A stretch of DNA of 64,000 nucleotides from Paraspadella gotoi. Lineage: Eukaryota; Chaetognatha. Position 1 is the stretch's first letter. Each line of letters starts with the position of its first letter. Under the pieces are notes generated by a model, which saw only the letters and a list, made by a program, of their open reading frames with translations, did no database searches and was not told the origin of the DNA. The position numbers and the translations under genes were made by a program. Below, one piece after another: positions 37,579 through 51,262 of the stretch. Location of the stretch: NCBI GenBank assembly GCA_051294375.1, contig CM119269.1, positions 15,776,617-15,840,616 on the forward strand, written 5' to 3'.

Positions 37579-38727
37579 TTTTCCTATTTTCCTTTCTCTT
37601 TCCTCCATTTTTAAAAATTTTTCCCTAAATTACATACTTTCACATTGTTCCGCATGTCATTTTCCATTCTCCTTGAAAGATTTCCCACCTCATTGAATAT
37701 GGAAATTCTCATAATAATCGATGTAGAAAGTGAAAAACTGACAACTTTTTGTTTTAAAGAATTTTCATCTTCGTTTTATTAGAGATTCCTTTCATTTTTT
37801 TGGTAATTTCCTTTCTCCTCTTCTTCGGATCTTCCGCTTTCGTACATCCGATTATATATATGCGATTTTATTCGAATACAACGAGGTTGATTCAGTACAA
37901 TCATCATCAACAAACAAACAAACAAAGACAGACTAAGTCTAAGCAAAAAACATAAAATAGAGAGAAAAAAAAACAGTTAATTAAATAAAATTAATTAATT
38001 AAAATTTAAACAATTAAAAATTGTTCTTATGTTGTAAAAAATTAAAAGAGTGGAAAATGATTTAAAAATTTTAAGTAGTAAAATCAAACTAAATGAAAAA
38101 ATGCTTAATAAATTTTTATTTTCGAGGATATTTCTTTCTGACAATCTGATTACATTTTCAACTTTTTCCGTCTTATTTCGTCTTATTAAGAACACACGCT
38201 CTTTCAGTCTCTGCCTTTACATTTATGGTCGACCAAAAGAGCGACGAAATTGCTTCGCCAATTCTCGACCAGAATAAATTTACACTGGCTCTCTTATTGT
38301 CCTGCCCTCTCCACTCTCCACCACCCAAATTTTCCACCTCCCCCCACCCCCCTTTCTCTCCCAGCAACGATACTTTTTTTCTTTTCCTACATTTTTTTCT
38401 TTTGTTGCTTTTTATTGGTTTTTATTGAAACTCTCCATGTTCAAGACGTCAAAAGAAACTGGGGCTCCTAAAGCTGTTGCTTTCCTCTTTCTTTTTTCGA
38501 CTCGCCCCGCCGCCGCCCGCCGATCGCGGTCCGCCGCCCGCCGCCCGCCCCGTTCTTTGTGTTCGCCCGAGATTTTTCTACTCCCTCTTCGGCTCCTGTA
38601 ATTTGGGGTAATTCAATTTTTCCACTTCTTTTCTTCCTCCATTCTCCTTTCGCTCCATCGCGGCGCAAATTTGATTTGGGTCGAGCATGAGTAGTAGTAC
38701 TTCCTGGAGAGGGGGAAGGTGGTGAGG
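37579..38727. other. Non-coding DNA with a short G/C burst
   Basis: AT-rich on the left. At 38502-38551 there is an abrupt run of ccgccgcccgcc-type repeats. No gene is seen. Confidence 0.5.
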
Positions 38728-40227
<1,500 letters not shown>

Positions 40228-40228
40228 A

Positions 40229-40285
<57 letters not shown>

Positions 40286-40309
40286 AGAGAGATAAAGAGA
40301 GAGAGAGAT

Positions 40310-40396
<87 letters not shown>

Positions 40397-40412
40397 AGAG
40401 AGAAGAGAGAGC
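40228..40412. repeat. (GA)n and (AGAGAT)n tract
   Basis: GA dinucleotides with agataaag and agat interruptions, about 185 bases, roughly 480 bases upstream of exon a. Confidence 0.95.
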
Positions 40413-40886
40413 GCAACGCCTCTTATCTAATACGACCGCGAATTCGCATAAGGATTCATTGCCAAGCAGCTTTTTATTGGCGTCGAAACCCGTTGGCCGC
40501 CTCGCTCTTCCTCGCTCCGAAAAAAATGATTGGTGATGATTGCGTTGTCGGGCGAGGCGCTTGGTGATGCTTGCCAGCTGACGTCGCTTGTCGATAAAGA
40601 ACCAGGAGTCGAGCGCTTGTTGCATATAACGTTGTTGTTGTTGTTTTTGTTGTGAAGCATTAGCTTGGAAATTTGCTTGAGAAGAGAAAAAACTAATTAA
40701 AGTAAAAGAGTACCTCAATCGTTTTCCTTTGTTGTCAATGCATAGCTTTCTCATTTCATTCACCATTTTTTAATAATTGATTTTTCCTTCGCCCGAATGT
40801 TCATTTGTTTTGTTTTTTTTCTCCCCAATCCCCACCTCCGCCCTTACCCTCTACTCCGCCTCCCCCACCCACTTACCCTCCCACAG

Positions 40887-41061
40887 GCTGCGACGTGACC
40901 ATCCGCAGCGGCGTCGACCCGCCCTCCGGCGTCGTCTCCTCGCCCAACTTCCCGGCGCCTTACCCCAACCGCGCCCACTGCACCTTCACGCTGGTGGGCG
41001 CGCCTAATCAACGAGTCAAGGTCACCTTCGACGCCTTCGACGTCGACGGGGAAATGCCAGA
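40887..41061 (+). CDS. CUB-domain protein, exon a (N-terminal half of a CUB domain)
   Basis: This internal exon encodes about 58 residues of an extracellular CUB domain. The acceptor is a pyrimidine-rich stretch ending ccctcccacag; the donor is gtgagt at 41062. It enters with two bases of a split codon and leaves with two bases of one. It opens with the first CUB cysteine (CDVTIRSG), then has the hallmark SSPNFPAPYPN, the second cysteine in AHCTFTL 30 residues after the first, and the beta-strand VKVTFDAFDVDG. It is much richer in GC than its flanks, with G or C at most third positions, unlike the surrounding SSR-rich DNA. CUB domains mediate extracellular protein contacts and often bind calcium. 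An upstream exon with signal peptide must exist but is not in view. A multi-CUB protein of the SOL-1, Neto or cubilin type is likely; the exact orthologue is not settled. Confidence 0.88.
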
Positions 41062-41517
41062 GTGAGTTGGAGATTGTGGGTAGAATTTGTGGGTTTTTGT
41101 GTGGGTGGAGGTGGAGGATGTGGGGTGGTCAATGTGCTGGAGTGAAAATAATGAGGTCGGTGAAAAGGCGAAGGGCGATATAAGTAGGTTATAATTGTGT
41201 ATTTTTTAATTAAAAAAATATACGTAGTTTTTAAAATTGGGCGGAGAAGGTTCAGAACTTAATTCAGGCGCATCAGACAATAGAGTATTAATATTCGACT
41301 GTGCAATGCACAGTATTCATGTACTGAATATCTTTCGTTATTGTTGATTGTGGAGGACAATTCTTTCGTAGTTATTTTCTTGCGGCGAATTGCGGGTGCA
41401 GAAATGAGTGTGACAGACGCAACGAAAATAAACACCGCAATTTCGTGTACGCAATCTAAGACGCGGACGAAAGATAACGTCTGACTTACTGACTGACTGA
41501 CGCTCGACAACGATCGC

Positions 41518-41577
41518 CAGCGGCGGAGGCGGCGGAGGCGGCGGCGGCGGCGGAGGCGGCGGCGGAGGCGGTGAAGC
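41518..41577. repeat. (GGC/GGA)n trinucleotide tract
   Basis: About 19 triplets of ggc and gga in the large intron. Confidence 0.93.
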
Positions 41578-42707
41578 GGACAGAGTTGTTAGCGGAAGGG
41601 ATGAAAAAAACGGACATGTCTCATCCGTGAGGATTTGGAATAGAAATAAATTAATTTAAAACAAAGAACGGAAAGGAAATAAAAAAATGTGTATTATTAA
41701 ATAAATTAAGGTTTTTATGCTGAGAATAGTTAAATATAAAGTCGCGGGAACCAATGATGAGACGCATTCTTCTCAGGAAGACCGATCGCCAAACAATAAA
41801 ATCGATAAACGTGAAAAAAAACTCCGCATATATCGAGAGGAGTCACCGGAAAATAAAAATTGTCATAAGAATTGAGTAATATTATAGTATTGGCGCTCAT
41901 TGTTCGTACAGGTTCCAATGAGACAAGAGACTCGAGTGTAGAAACTGTCTATTATTTTCTATGTTTCGAGGGTCGCTCGTTCGATTCGTCGGACGTTTAC
42001 TCTCTTACTGGTCTGAAAAGGTCAACTAAATATGACCAGGGAAAAATGACCGGACGCGAGGTCACGAAATCTTTCAATGAGACATGAAACATTTCTACTT
42101 TTTACTAATATATTAAGATTCATCAGCTTAATTTTTCATTTTCGGTCCATTCTATTTCCGGCTATGTTCACACGAATTAAGTAAGTAGTTTTTTCAATTT
42201 TACGTTACACTTCATACGCGACGATGGGAGATAAGAAGTTATAAAACAATGCAAATTATTAAGAAGAGAGAAGAAAACCGTTCGACGTTGTATCGATTTC
42301 ATCAATATTAATTTTGATATTCAAGCCCCTATTTTACCTTTCCTAAAACATGAATCGTCGTCGTGTACTTTCCCGGAAAAACTGGGCAGAGCAAAATGCG
42401 GGTTTCATTAGTACTTCGATTTAAATGATAACCGAGTTCAGCTCCGCCCTGTTTCTGGTAAAAAGGATAAGTATGTTTATGAAGAGGTTGAGTTGTAAAT
42501 TGTAAAATTGAAATACCTTCCAAATGAGATTCGAAGTCGTCATCGTCTTTCTCTTGTTGACATTCATTTTGACCGAACCTTTTGTTTAGAATCAGAGACA
42601 TAATAGAAGTTGTTTTGTTTTTTATGTTTATGTCTTTATCTTGATTGTCTTTGCTCACTCTGAAACAACCGACGCCTTAGTTAGAACCCATAAGATAGAT
42701 GAACAGA

Positions 42708-42708
<1 letters not shown>

Positions 42709-42770
<62 letters not shown>

Positions 42771-42775
42771 TTCGT
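42709..42775. repeat. (GTC)n trinucleotide tract, about 20 pure copies
   Basis: Uninterrupted cgtcgt for more than 60 bases. Related (GAC/GTC) tracts appear at 35440, 35795, 46850 and 59530. Confidence 0.96.
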
Positions 42776-43532
42776 CTCTAGGTCTCTTAGAAATCGATTC
42801 TTTTCGTTTTTGTTTTGCGACAAGGAGAACAGGAGAACAATTAAGGCTCCGATTTGTCGGTGTAACTCTTTGGTTCTCGGGAGGAAAGGGTTTTCGGTCA
42901 GGGATTCTCGGTAGAAGGGATGTTTCCTATGGTTGAAGGCGTCAGGTTTGTTTAATTCAATTAAGGGCATAAAGGAAGGAAATCTGGGTAAATACGTAAG
43001 ATCAACAAGATTCTAAATCTAAGATCTATTACAGGAACTTTTTAGGGTTTTTCGTGGTTTTAAAATTTTGGGTAAAAAAAAAAGGTGTTAGTACCATCGG
43101 GGTGAAAGTCAAAGGTTTGTTGTCGTTGTTAGTTCGCGAATCCGCCGGTTGGCGGCACAATTCGTCTTTTCCTGTTGTCTGGAGACTTTTTGTCTGCTCG
43201 GCGCTGGCATCCGTCGTGCGCCTCGACCGCCCGCCGTTTAGGCCAAATAGCTCCCGTCTTTTCGTTCTGTCTCGCTTGACTATCTGTAATTAATTGGGTC
43301 TACGTATCTTTTCATCGATCGCTTCGTTTCGATATTATAGTTAATAACGTAACATTAATCGTTTGTAGTATTTTTATGAATTTTTCTATGTCGTATTTAA
43401 AATTACGTCCTAGTTTTAGAAATACTAGTAGTGACTAAGCGATGCCATCAATATTCCGCTTCACTAAAGTCTTTGCTAGACCCGTTAAGTACCCTCTGGG
43501 TTCTATCTCGTTTTTGCTTTGCCTATTCTCTC

Positions 43533-43542
43533 NNNNNNNNNN
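43533..43542. other. Assembly gap, 10 N
   Basis: Short placeholder run of N. Confidence 1.
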
Positions 43543-43949
43543 ATAAAGTTTTAAAAAGTTAGTTGTATATTACATAATTACATATTATTCTTATATTACA
43601 GCTTTATAAAATTCTTTTTTTCGGGTGTTTGCAGATTATTAGGAAAATTTGCAGTGTGTTGATTTATATTTATATTATTAAATGACATTAATTCCCCCCC
43701 CCTATTTCATTGATCACCGTCAGTAGTATTGTTGTCTGGAAAAAAAAAAGAAAGAAAAAAGAAAGTTCTTTTTCCTTGTTATTTCTATTCATTGCGCCCT
43801 CGACGCCTCGTTCCCTCACGTTCTCCAATTCTCCTCATTCTCCTCGTGTTTTTCGCTCTTTCTCCGTTCTCTCTCTTTTCACCGTTCTCCCTTAATTCCT
43901 TCCCTGTCCATTCTCCCCTTTCCCCGCCCAGTTCTTCCCAAGTTCTCCT

Positions 43950-44720
43950 CGTTCCCCAGATAGGCTACCCCCCGGCGTTCTTTCCTCACGACGGGAACAA
44001 GAAGGGAGAACCGAAGGAAAGTACGGGTGGGGCGAAACTCGAAAGAGAGGTGGGGCAGCCGCTCGCGGTCGGCTAAAGGAGAGACGTAATCGAGGACGCG
44101 GAGCGGAAAAGGCTTTCATTGTTACCATGGCAACCCCTTCTATGGAAAGTCGTGAGCGCGAGAGCCCGGAAATCAATTTACGAAAAGGGACCGAGGTTAA
44201 GCCAGCCCCGCCGAGCCCCACCGAGTTCCCGCGGAGCCCCGCCGTCTCCCCGCCGTCATCCCGCTCGGGCTATAACCACGGGCGAACCCAATGGCGGAGA
44301 AACTCTGTGGAAGAGACTCGCAACTCGCAACTCGCGGGTCTTTCGAAAGACGAAGACTGGCACGAGCACCCTCTGCCGGAACCGCCGAAAGCTCGTTGCG
44401 TCGAAAAACAACGAGTTCTCGAACCTTTGGACCGGAAATGGAGAGAAATTAGAGTAGAAAACCGTGGACGTCGACTGGCGCCAATCACGTCAAGAACAGA
44501 ATCGGATTACATCCGGGGCTTTTCGTTTTAAAGTTTGCAACAAAAAAAAAAGGCGAGAAGCGGCTGAGGCGGCGGTGGCGGCAGCGGCGGAAATAGCACC
44601 TGGATTGGGTTCCTGCAGCGAAGACATCAACGGCAGCAGCCGCTGGAAGAGAGGCGCCGTTCGAGGTAACGATCACCCGCGGCGCCTGGCGGATGGCGGC
44701 GAAGACGACGACGTTCTAAA
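43950..44720. promoter_or_regulatory. GC- and CpG-rich patch inside the large intron
   Basis: GC content rises clearly over the AT-rich surroundings, with many CG dinucleotides, an X-box at 44121 and an E-box (TCACGTGA) at 44728 just outside. Two overlapping open frames in different phases begin near the X-box, as expected from composition. An internal promoter, an enhancer or a missed exon are all possible. Confidence 0.25.
44121..44134. promoter_or_regulatory. RFX X-box (GTTACCATGGCAAC)
   Basis: The 14-mer is a full match to the RFX/DAF-19 consensus: two half-sites, GTTACC and GGCAAC, around AT. RFX factors drive ciliary and sensory-neuron genes in animals. It lies in the large CUB-gene intron, inside a GC-rich patch (about 43950-44720), so an intronic enhancer or internal promoter is possible. 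Function is inferred from the motif alone. Confidence 0.45.
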
Positions 44721-45061
44721 GCTTGGATCACGTGACTCTGCGTAAAACACAACCATGGCGAAGCAATGAATGTCGCTGAAAATTTTTAAAGAAAAACAAA
44801 AGGGGAAAAAGAAAATCGTTCGTCCGAAAAGAGTTGATGGAGAAGCCAGCTGGCGATGGCGGTGACGGAGACCGTGGCGTAAGCTGTAGCGACAGGGGGA
44901 GAGGTTTCGGCGGTGGAGGTGGAGGGGGCTGTGGTGGTTTGAGCTGCCGAAGACGCGAAGCCAGGGGGCAGCGGCGTCTATACTCAAAGGAAAGAGGCGA
45001 AGAGGAAGAAGTAAGAAGAGAGTCTGACAGACACTGTCTGCTGAACTCCTTCAATTTTGTG

Positions 45062-45062
<1 letters not shown>

Positions 45063-45141
<79 letters not shown>

Positions 45142-45238
45142 TCTTTCTCTCTCTTTCTCTTTCACTCATCCTTTCCCCACTGACGTCCAGGGTTTATTGC
45201 TTGACCACCGAAAAGAAAGCGGGAGTTAGGCTGTGAGC

Positions 45239-45306
<68 letters not shown>
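45063..45306. repeat. (CT)n and (GA)n in inverted arrangement
   Basis: A (CT)n block (45063-45140) is followed 95 bases later by a (GA)n block (45236-45306). The two are complementary on one strand. Confidence 0.93.
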
Positions 45307-45310
<4 letters not shown>

Positions 45311-45401
45311 GACACAAAGACGTCGCCATTGCATTGGCTGCCAGATTCTAATTCGAAGAGATTCAGACTCAAACGGACTCCATCTTCGTCAGAAATAGTC
45401 T

Positions 45402-45406
45402 CTCAT

Positions 45407-45503
<97 letters not shown>

Positions 45504-45577
45504 ATTTTTTTTTCTCTCCCCTTCAAATCACGTTCTTTTTCAATCTCTGTCTTTTTATTCACGGCAGTCCCCTATTC

Positions 45578-45661
<84 letters not shown>
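45402..45661. repeat. (CT)n, two long blocks
   Basis: Blocks at 45402-45504 and 45581-45661 around a short unique spacer. Confidence 0.94.
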
Positions 45662-45662
<1 letters not shown>

Positions 45663-46257
45663 CTCATCCAACGTTTTTCCCGCCGTTTCCTCGTAAATTT
45701 AATGTGTGTCTGTCACAAGAGGATAATTTTCAGTGAAAACTGCCCCTGGTTTTCTTCGCTCCGTTTTATTTTAGGAGATTCCGAGGATATTTTGTCCCTG
45801 AATTATTCCTCCGCTGAAACGTCTTCTTTTTTTTCTCTTTTCTTTTTCTTCGCCTTATTTTTTATTCATTTTTTTTTTTATTGATCTCTTTTCTCATCTT
45901 TTATTCGTCTTTTCTCTATCGTGCAAAAAATACTTTTTTAAATCGCAATCACAATTCGCATAATGAATCGGCAGTTAAATAAAATGTTATCAAGTTTTAT
46001 ATATATACTGATTATCTGAAACGAAGGTAAGGATCTCAACCCCCCCTTTCTATTCCCCCCTCGACGGCCGCAAAAAAAAGTAATGACTTCCCCTTTAGGC
46101 TCATCGACCGACCGTCTTTAAAAGTTGTACTATAAATACATAAGCCTGAATAGTCAATAAAAAAACGTTTTTCTTGAGGAGGTCAGACCCGTTTTATTTT
46201 TGCCTCGTGAGTCTTGATCCCTGAAAATCGACGTGATTTTCTTTCTTTTTCTTCTCT

Positions 46258-46440
46258 NNNNNNNNNNNNNNNNNNNNNNNNNNNNNNNNNNNNNNNNNNN
46301 NNNNNNNNNNNNNNNNNNNNNNNNNNNNNNNNNNNNNNNNNNNNNNNNNNNNNNNNNNNNNNNNNNNNNNNNNNNNNNNNNNNNNNNNNNNNNNNNNNNN
46401 NNNNNNNNNNNNNNNNNNNNNNNNNNNNNNNNNNNNNNNN
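46258..46440. other. Assembly gap, 183 N
   Basis: The sequence after it starts with a gccgccgcc-rich run. Confidence 1.
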
Positions 46441-46964
46441 GCTAATTCAAGCAGCCGCCGCCGCTGCCGCTGCCCCCGCCGCCGCCAAATGCAGCGTCGT
46501 CGTGATTAAAGAGACGAGACGACGGGAGACTTCATCGCCGGTCGAAGAGATTCCGCAGAGAGAGAGAGAGAGAGTTGGCGGTCGTGCCGGCGGCGGCATC
46601 GACTATTGCCTATTGACTATTGACCAGCTCGATTCCCGAGAATTAAAGACTTCAATAATGTCTGAAGCAACAAGCGAAATATACATAAAATACCATCGAA
46701 ATCGTGCTTACTTTGATAAATAGATATTTACAAAGAGGATGGACGCATAATTGCGTCATTGGCGTCGCTTCAAGATCACACATCACGTCACAACAAACGG
46801 AAAGCGGCGGCGTTAGAGAGGGACGCGCGGGAACCCTTCAATGCTACGACTACGACGACGACGAGTACGACGACGACTTCAACGACGCCGACGACGCCTC
46901 TAAATTTAGCTTCGAGTCAGTCGGAAGTTCTCGTCACCCTCGTGGCCGCGGGGCGCCGCCCGAT

Positions 46965-47285
46965 TTGGCGCCACTAAGGTTTTTTTCGTCAAGGAATCCA
47001 AGCCTCGTCTTTGGTGTCACTAAGGTTTTCAAATACGTCAATACAAAATGTACGATAAGGTTTTAGCAAAGAATTCGTTTTGAGATTAGCAGATATTTGC
47101 TGACATTAAAGTTTTATCAGGAAATTCACGTTTGGATTGAGTGGTACTAATTTTTTGACATCGTAAAGATTGTATTGGAAAAGGCCTTGCGCCAATAAAT
47201 TTTAAGAAATGTTTATACGAGTAATTCACGCTGAGATTTGGCGACGCTCAACTTTTAGCTCAATTTGGCGCCACTACGGTTTTAG
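46965..47285. repeat. Very degenerate repeat around tttggcgccactaagg
   Basis: Copies of ttggcgccactaaggttt, or decayed forms of it, appear near 46966, 47010, 47050, 47130 and 47266, often followed by an aattcacg or aattcgtt step. Period is irregular. Confidence 0.45.
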
Positions 47286-47506
47286 CTTTGAATGAGAGCC
47301 AAAATCGCATTTGGCAACCCTGTAACTCAAAACTTATTTCCAAACGTTTCTATCGTGGGTTTTTTTTTTTAACTTTATTTTGGAAATCCGGTTACAATAT
47401 TTTTTTAATCCCGAAAGATCATAAATATATTGAGTTCACATATTTCACATTTAAAAAAAAAAGCTTCATGACCCCAATTATTTTAAATAGATTTTCCACT
47501 TTTCAG

Positions 47507-47683
47507 GTTCAAAATCATCCGCCCGAGTTCATTGACTTCGATTCCTTAAAGAGAGGGCGAAACCGGATGACGTCGTCGGGGAAGGCGTCGACGTCGTCGC
47601 GGAATTCGTGTCAAAACGTCAAACGCTTCACTTTGCCAACGAATTTCGATCGAAAAAGGAGGAAAGAGAAAAGGAAAAATTGA
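47507..47683 (+). other. Possible exon, weak (58 codons to a stop)
   Basis: A reasonable acceptor (gattttccacttttcag) ends at 47506 and is followed by an open frame to TGA at 47681. The peptide starts VQNHPPEFIDFDSLKRGRNR, passes through a Ser/Thr-rich stretch and ends in a basic tail (DRKRRKEKRKN). Composition changes from AT-rich to CG-rich just after the acceptor. It could be a terminal exon of an alternative transcript or of a nested gene. No family is recognised and random occurrence is quite possible. Confidence 0.2.
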
Positions 47684-48308
47684 AGCGAAAAAAATTTTTC
47701 TTTTCTCTCTTTTTGACGTCGGAATTTGTAAATGTTTACGCGAAAGAAAAAATAGTCTCTCTCTCTCTCACGTGGGGATGATTACACGTCTTTGTTCTTG
47801 ACATTGGGTGATTTTTCTCGGGATATTTTTTTTTCGGGGAGGGAAGAAAAAATAGGAATATTCCTCACAACAAAAAGAAATAATGTTTTGCGGTTGACAC
47901 AACATGTCAAGGAATCTCACAGCCGGAGTTGGTGAAGGAAAAAAAGAGGATTTATGGTCTGAGAGAAGCGTCGCCCAAAAACAGTGACAACTGACAAGAG
48001 ACAAAAATTAACTTCATTCTCATTTCTGACAACAAGACATTCATTGACAATGTTAAAAATAGACAACTCAATCATCATGACAGCCTATTTGTTGTAAACT
48101 TGTAATAAAGTAATAAAGTTTGTTATAATTCTGGGAAATTTCATGTCGACCATTCCGATGTTATTAACTTCGGCGACCTTTTCCGCCAACGCCACAACTT
48201 CCATCACAAAAAACTATCACTTAGAATGTCACAAAAACTCTTCGTCGGAAACGACGCGAGGTGTCCCAAACTCCCTGTGCGCGCCGAATGTTGACACGGC
48301 GCCGCACC

Positions 48309-48493
48309 NNNNNNNNNNNNNNNNNNNNNNNNNNNNNNNNNNNNNNNNNNNNNNNNNNNNNNNNNNNNNNNNNNNNNNNNNNNNNNNNNNNNNNNNNNNN
48401 NNNNNNNNNNNNNNNNNNNNNNNNNNNNNNNNNNNNNNNNNNNNNNNNNNNNNNNNNNNNNNNNNNNNNNNNNNNNNNNNNNNNNNNNNNNNN
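48309..48493. other. Assembly gap, 185 N
   Basis: Run of N. Confidence 1.
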
Positions 48494-48662
48494 TTTTTTT
48501 TTCTTTCTTAGACAAAAACCCGTTTTTACGTTTCCTGTCAAAACAGCGACGTCTGCTCGTCGTTGTCTCGTAGCCAGACTGACATACCACTTTTCTCTTT
48601 ACTGGATCGGGGTAAGGACGTTCGGGTGGGTATTCGGTGGTTCAAATAACTGGATAGAGAGA

Positions 48663-48672
48663 NNNNNNNNNN
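48663..48672. other. Assembly gap, 10 N
   Basis: It lies inside a (GA)n tract. Confidence 1.
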
Positions 48673-48705
<33 letters not shown>

Positions 48706-49204
48706 GAAAAAGCGACGCGTAAATGCCTGGTATTGTCATTTTTTTTGCTCTCAGCGCCGCATTAGAAATTCTAATGAAAAACAAGTTTTTCTAATTAGAG
48801 AAAGAAGTTCAGTGTAAATGGCGCTACATTAAAGTCGGAATCGCCAGACGCAATTAACGATCGCCTTTGAATTTTCATCGCTGCTATTGTTTGTTATCGG
48901 ATCACTGGACCAGTGGACCACTATATGAATAAAAAAAAGAAATTTGTCATTTTGAAACGTCGACTTTATCAGAATTATATCTCAATCTTTTTCACAAGCA
49001 CTTGATTTTTAAATTTGTTTGCTTTAGGCTAAACAGTAACCACATGCATTATTTCCAGTAATGTCTCATTTGATTCTAAATCAGTGAAGTCTCCCCTAAT
49101 TCATTTCTCTCTCCATTGCCTTTAAGTTAAATCCTTCCAAATTGCCACTATACCTTTCCGCCCTTCTCTACCCAACTCGCCCCCCCACAACTCCGCTCAA
49201 TCAC

Positions 49205-49365
49205 CGCTCTCCCTCTCCCTCTCTCTCTCTCTCTCCCTCTCAAGTCTCCATCCTTAGAATCGCTTCTTACAACATTTCAACTCCGCTTCCTCGACGCGAC
49301 TCTCGCCTTTCAACTCTCGCGATCGCCTCCTCTCTCTCTCTCGCTCTCTCCCTACCTCTCCCTCT

Positions 49366-49418
<53 letters not shown>

Positions 49419-49469
49419 CTCTCTCTCCCTTTTTCTTTCTCTCTCTCCCTTTTTCTTTCTCTCTCTCTG

Positions 49470-49535
<66 letters not shown>

Positions 49536-49672
49536 CTTTTTCTTTCTCTCTCTCCTTTTCTTCTCTCTCTCTGTCTCTCTGTCCTCTCTCTCTTCTCTCT
49601 CTCTCTCTCTCATCTCTGCTCTCTTCTCTCTCTCTCGTCTCTCCTCTTCTCTCTCTCTCTCTCTCTCTTCTC
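49205..49672. repeat. C/T-rich compound tract with a repeated 28-bp step
   Basis: (CT)n carries a repeated ccctttttctttctctctct step (49427 and 49449) and later decayed forms. Confidence 0.92.
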
Positions 49673-51127
49673 TTTTCAAAAACCGACGCCCATTCACGTA
49701 AAAGGGGTTTTCCCTCTTAAAAATTCCCACCACGAAAACCCTCATTCAACTTTCTTTTACATTCACCGATCGGTTCCGAGGTCGCCTTTTAAAACTCACA
49801 CAAAATTCTCTCCCCCCTTTTTCCCACTCGCCGCTCCCTCTTTACCAATTCTGAGTTTTCTCATCCCAATCGGAGTTGTAATCCGATTTCCGCGACTCGA
49901 GGTTTCTTTCGGCGATCTGTCTCGATCTCCCGATATCGTGGAATATCACGGAACGAGTCCCCTGAATTTGATTCTTTATTTCTCTTTTTTTTTCAAGACT
50001 TCTAAGATGGCGCTATTAGTGAAGGATCAAGACAAGTATTTTCATATAAGAAATAAATAAAATAATCATCTATTTACATTTAATCTGAAGCTTATCTTAG
50101 TATGTTTCACTTCTTAGACATATAATTAGACATGTTTTCATTTCTCTCGATTCGTTGAGTTTGATGTAGAAACAAAATAATAAGACATATGCAAGAGAAT
50201 TAAAAGATTTCGTCTCAACTTGTTCTCTGTTCCTCAAAGTATTAGCTCAATTCTATAAAAAACTTGTATTATAAAAAAAAATTACACGTTGTAAAACTAA
50301 CTTATCTATAAATCCAACAAAAACAATGTGATTCTTGTTTTTCTTGTTGCTCCATCCTTGTTTTTAATAAACATCACGTTACCATAGACGAATCCCTATC
50401 CCCCCCCACCTCTTTCTCTCCCAATCCTTAGCTGTCCAATATTCATTATTTCTGTCCGCCTTCGATTGCTCTTTTTTTTTCTCCTTCCACAAATCTCCAT
50501 TACTTTCCTCCATATTCAGCTTTACCCCCCCCTTCCGAAAGCCCCTGCAATTCCCTTCCTGACCCCTCTGGAATCTCAGTTCCATTCCACTAACCCGACT
50601 GACCCCAGATGCAAGTTTTCTCCTTTTTCTCTTCCTCCCTTTTCTCTTCCTCCCTTTTCTCTTCTTTCCTTCTTTGTTCTCCCCAATTCCCAATCCAGCC
50701 TTATCTCTCGGTCTCTTCTCTTTTCTTGTCCCAGTATCCCCAGTCATTTTCTTGCCTCTCCAGTCTTCTTTTAATATTTTCTCTTGTGATACTTTCTCTT
50801 CCGTTGCTACCTTCTTTTCCCGGTGTTTTTTACTACCTTCCTTTCTCCCTATCTTCAATGCAGACTATCCAGTTCTTCCCTTACCCCTTCCCGACCCCCA
50901 AGTCCCTCATTTCCCTTTTCCTCCACTTCCCCATTCCTCCTTTGCCCCTTCCCGACCCCAAAGTCATTCCTTCCCTGCGACCCCGTGACCGCGAGACACT
51001 TTCTCCTTCCATGGACTAAAACTCTTCCGTTTGACGCGTGACCTTTGAGGGGAAATCCGGGATAGAAAGGAAAGACAGAAAAACAGAAAAAACGGGGAGG
51101 AAAGGGATTTGGGAATGGGGAAGAAGG
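49673..51127. other. Non-coding DNA in the large intron
   Basis: Pyrimidine-rich. It includes cttcctcccttttct in tandem (50628-50665) and a paired ttccccttcccgaccccaa at about 50877 and 50943. No exon is seen. Confidence 0.5.

Positions 51128-51262
<135 letters not shown>

Noticed and set aside
44119-44745. GC-rich open frames starting at the ATG inside the X-box
   Set aside because: Two frames overlap in different phases, as expected in GC-rich DNA. No domain, no supported splice partner; the ATG is part of the palindromic motif.
46441-46722. Ala-rich frame after a gap
   Set aside because: The Ala run comes from gccgcc repeats. The rest shows no recognisable domain and the start is hidden by Ns.
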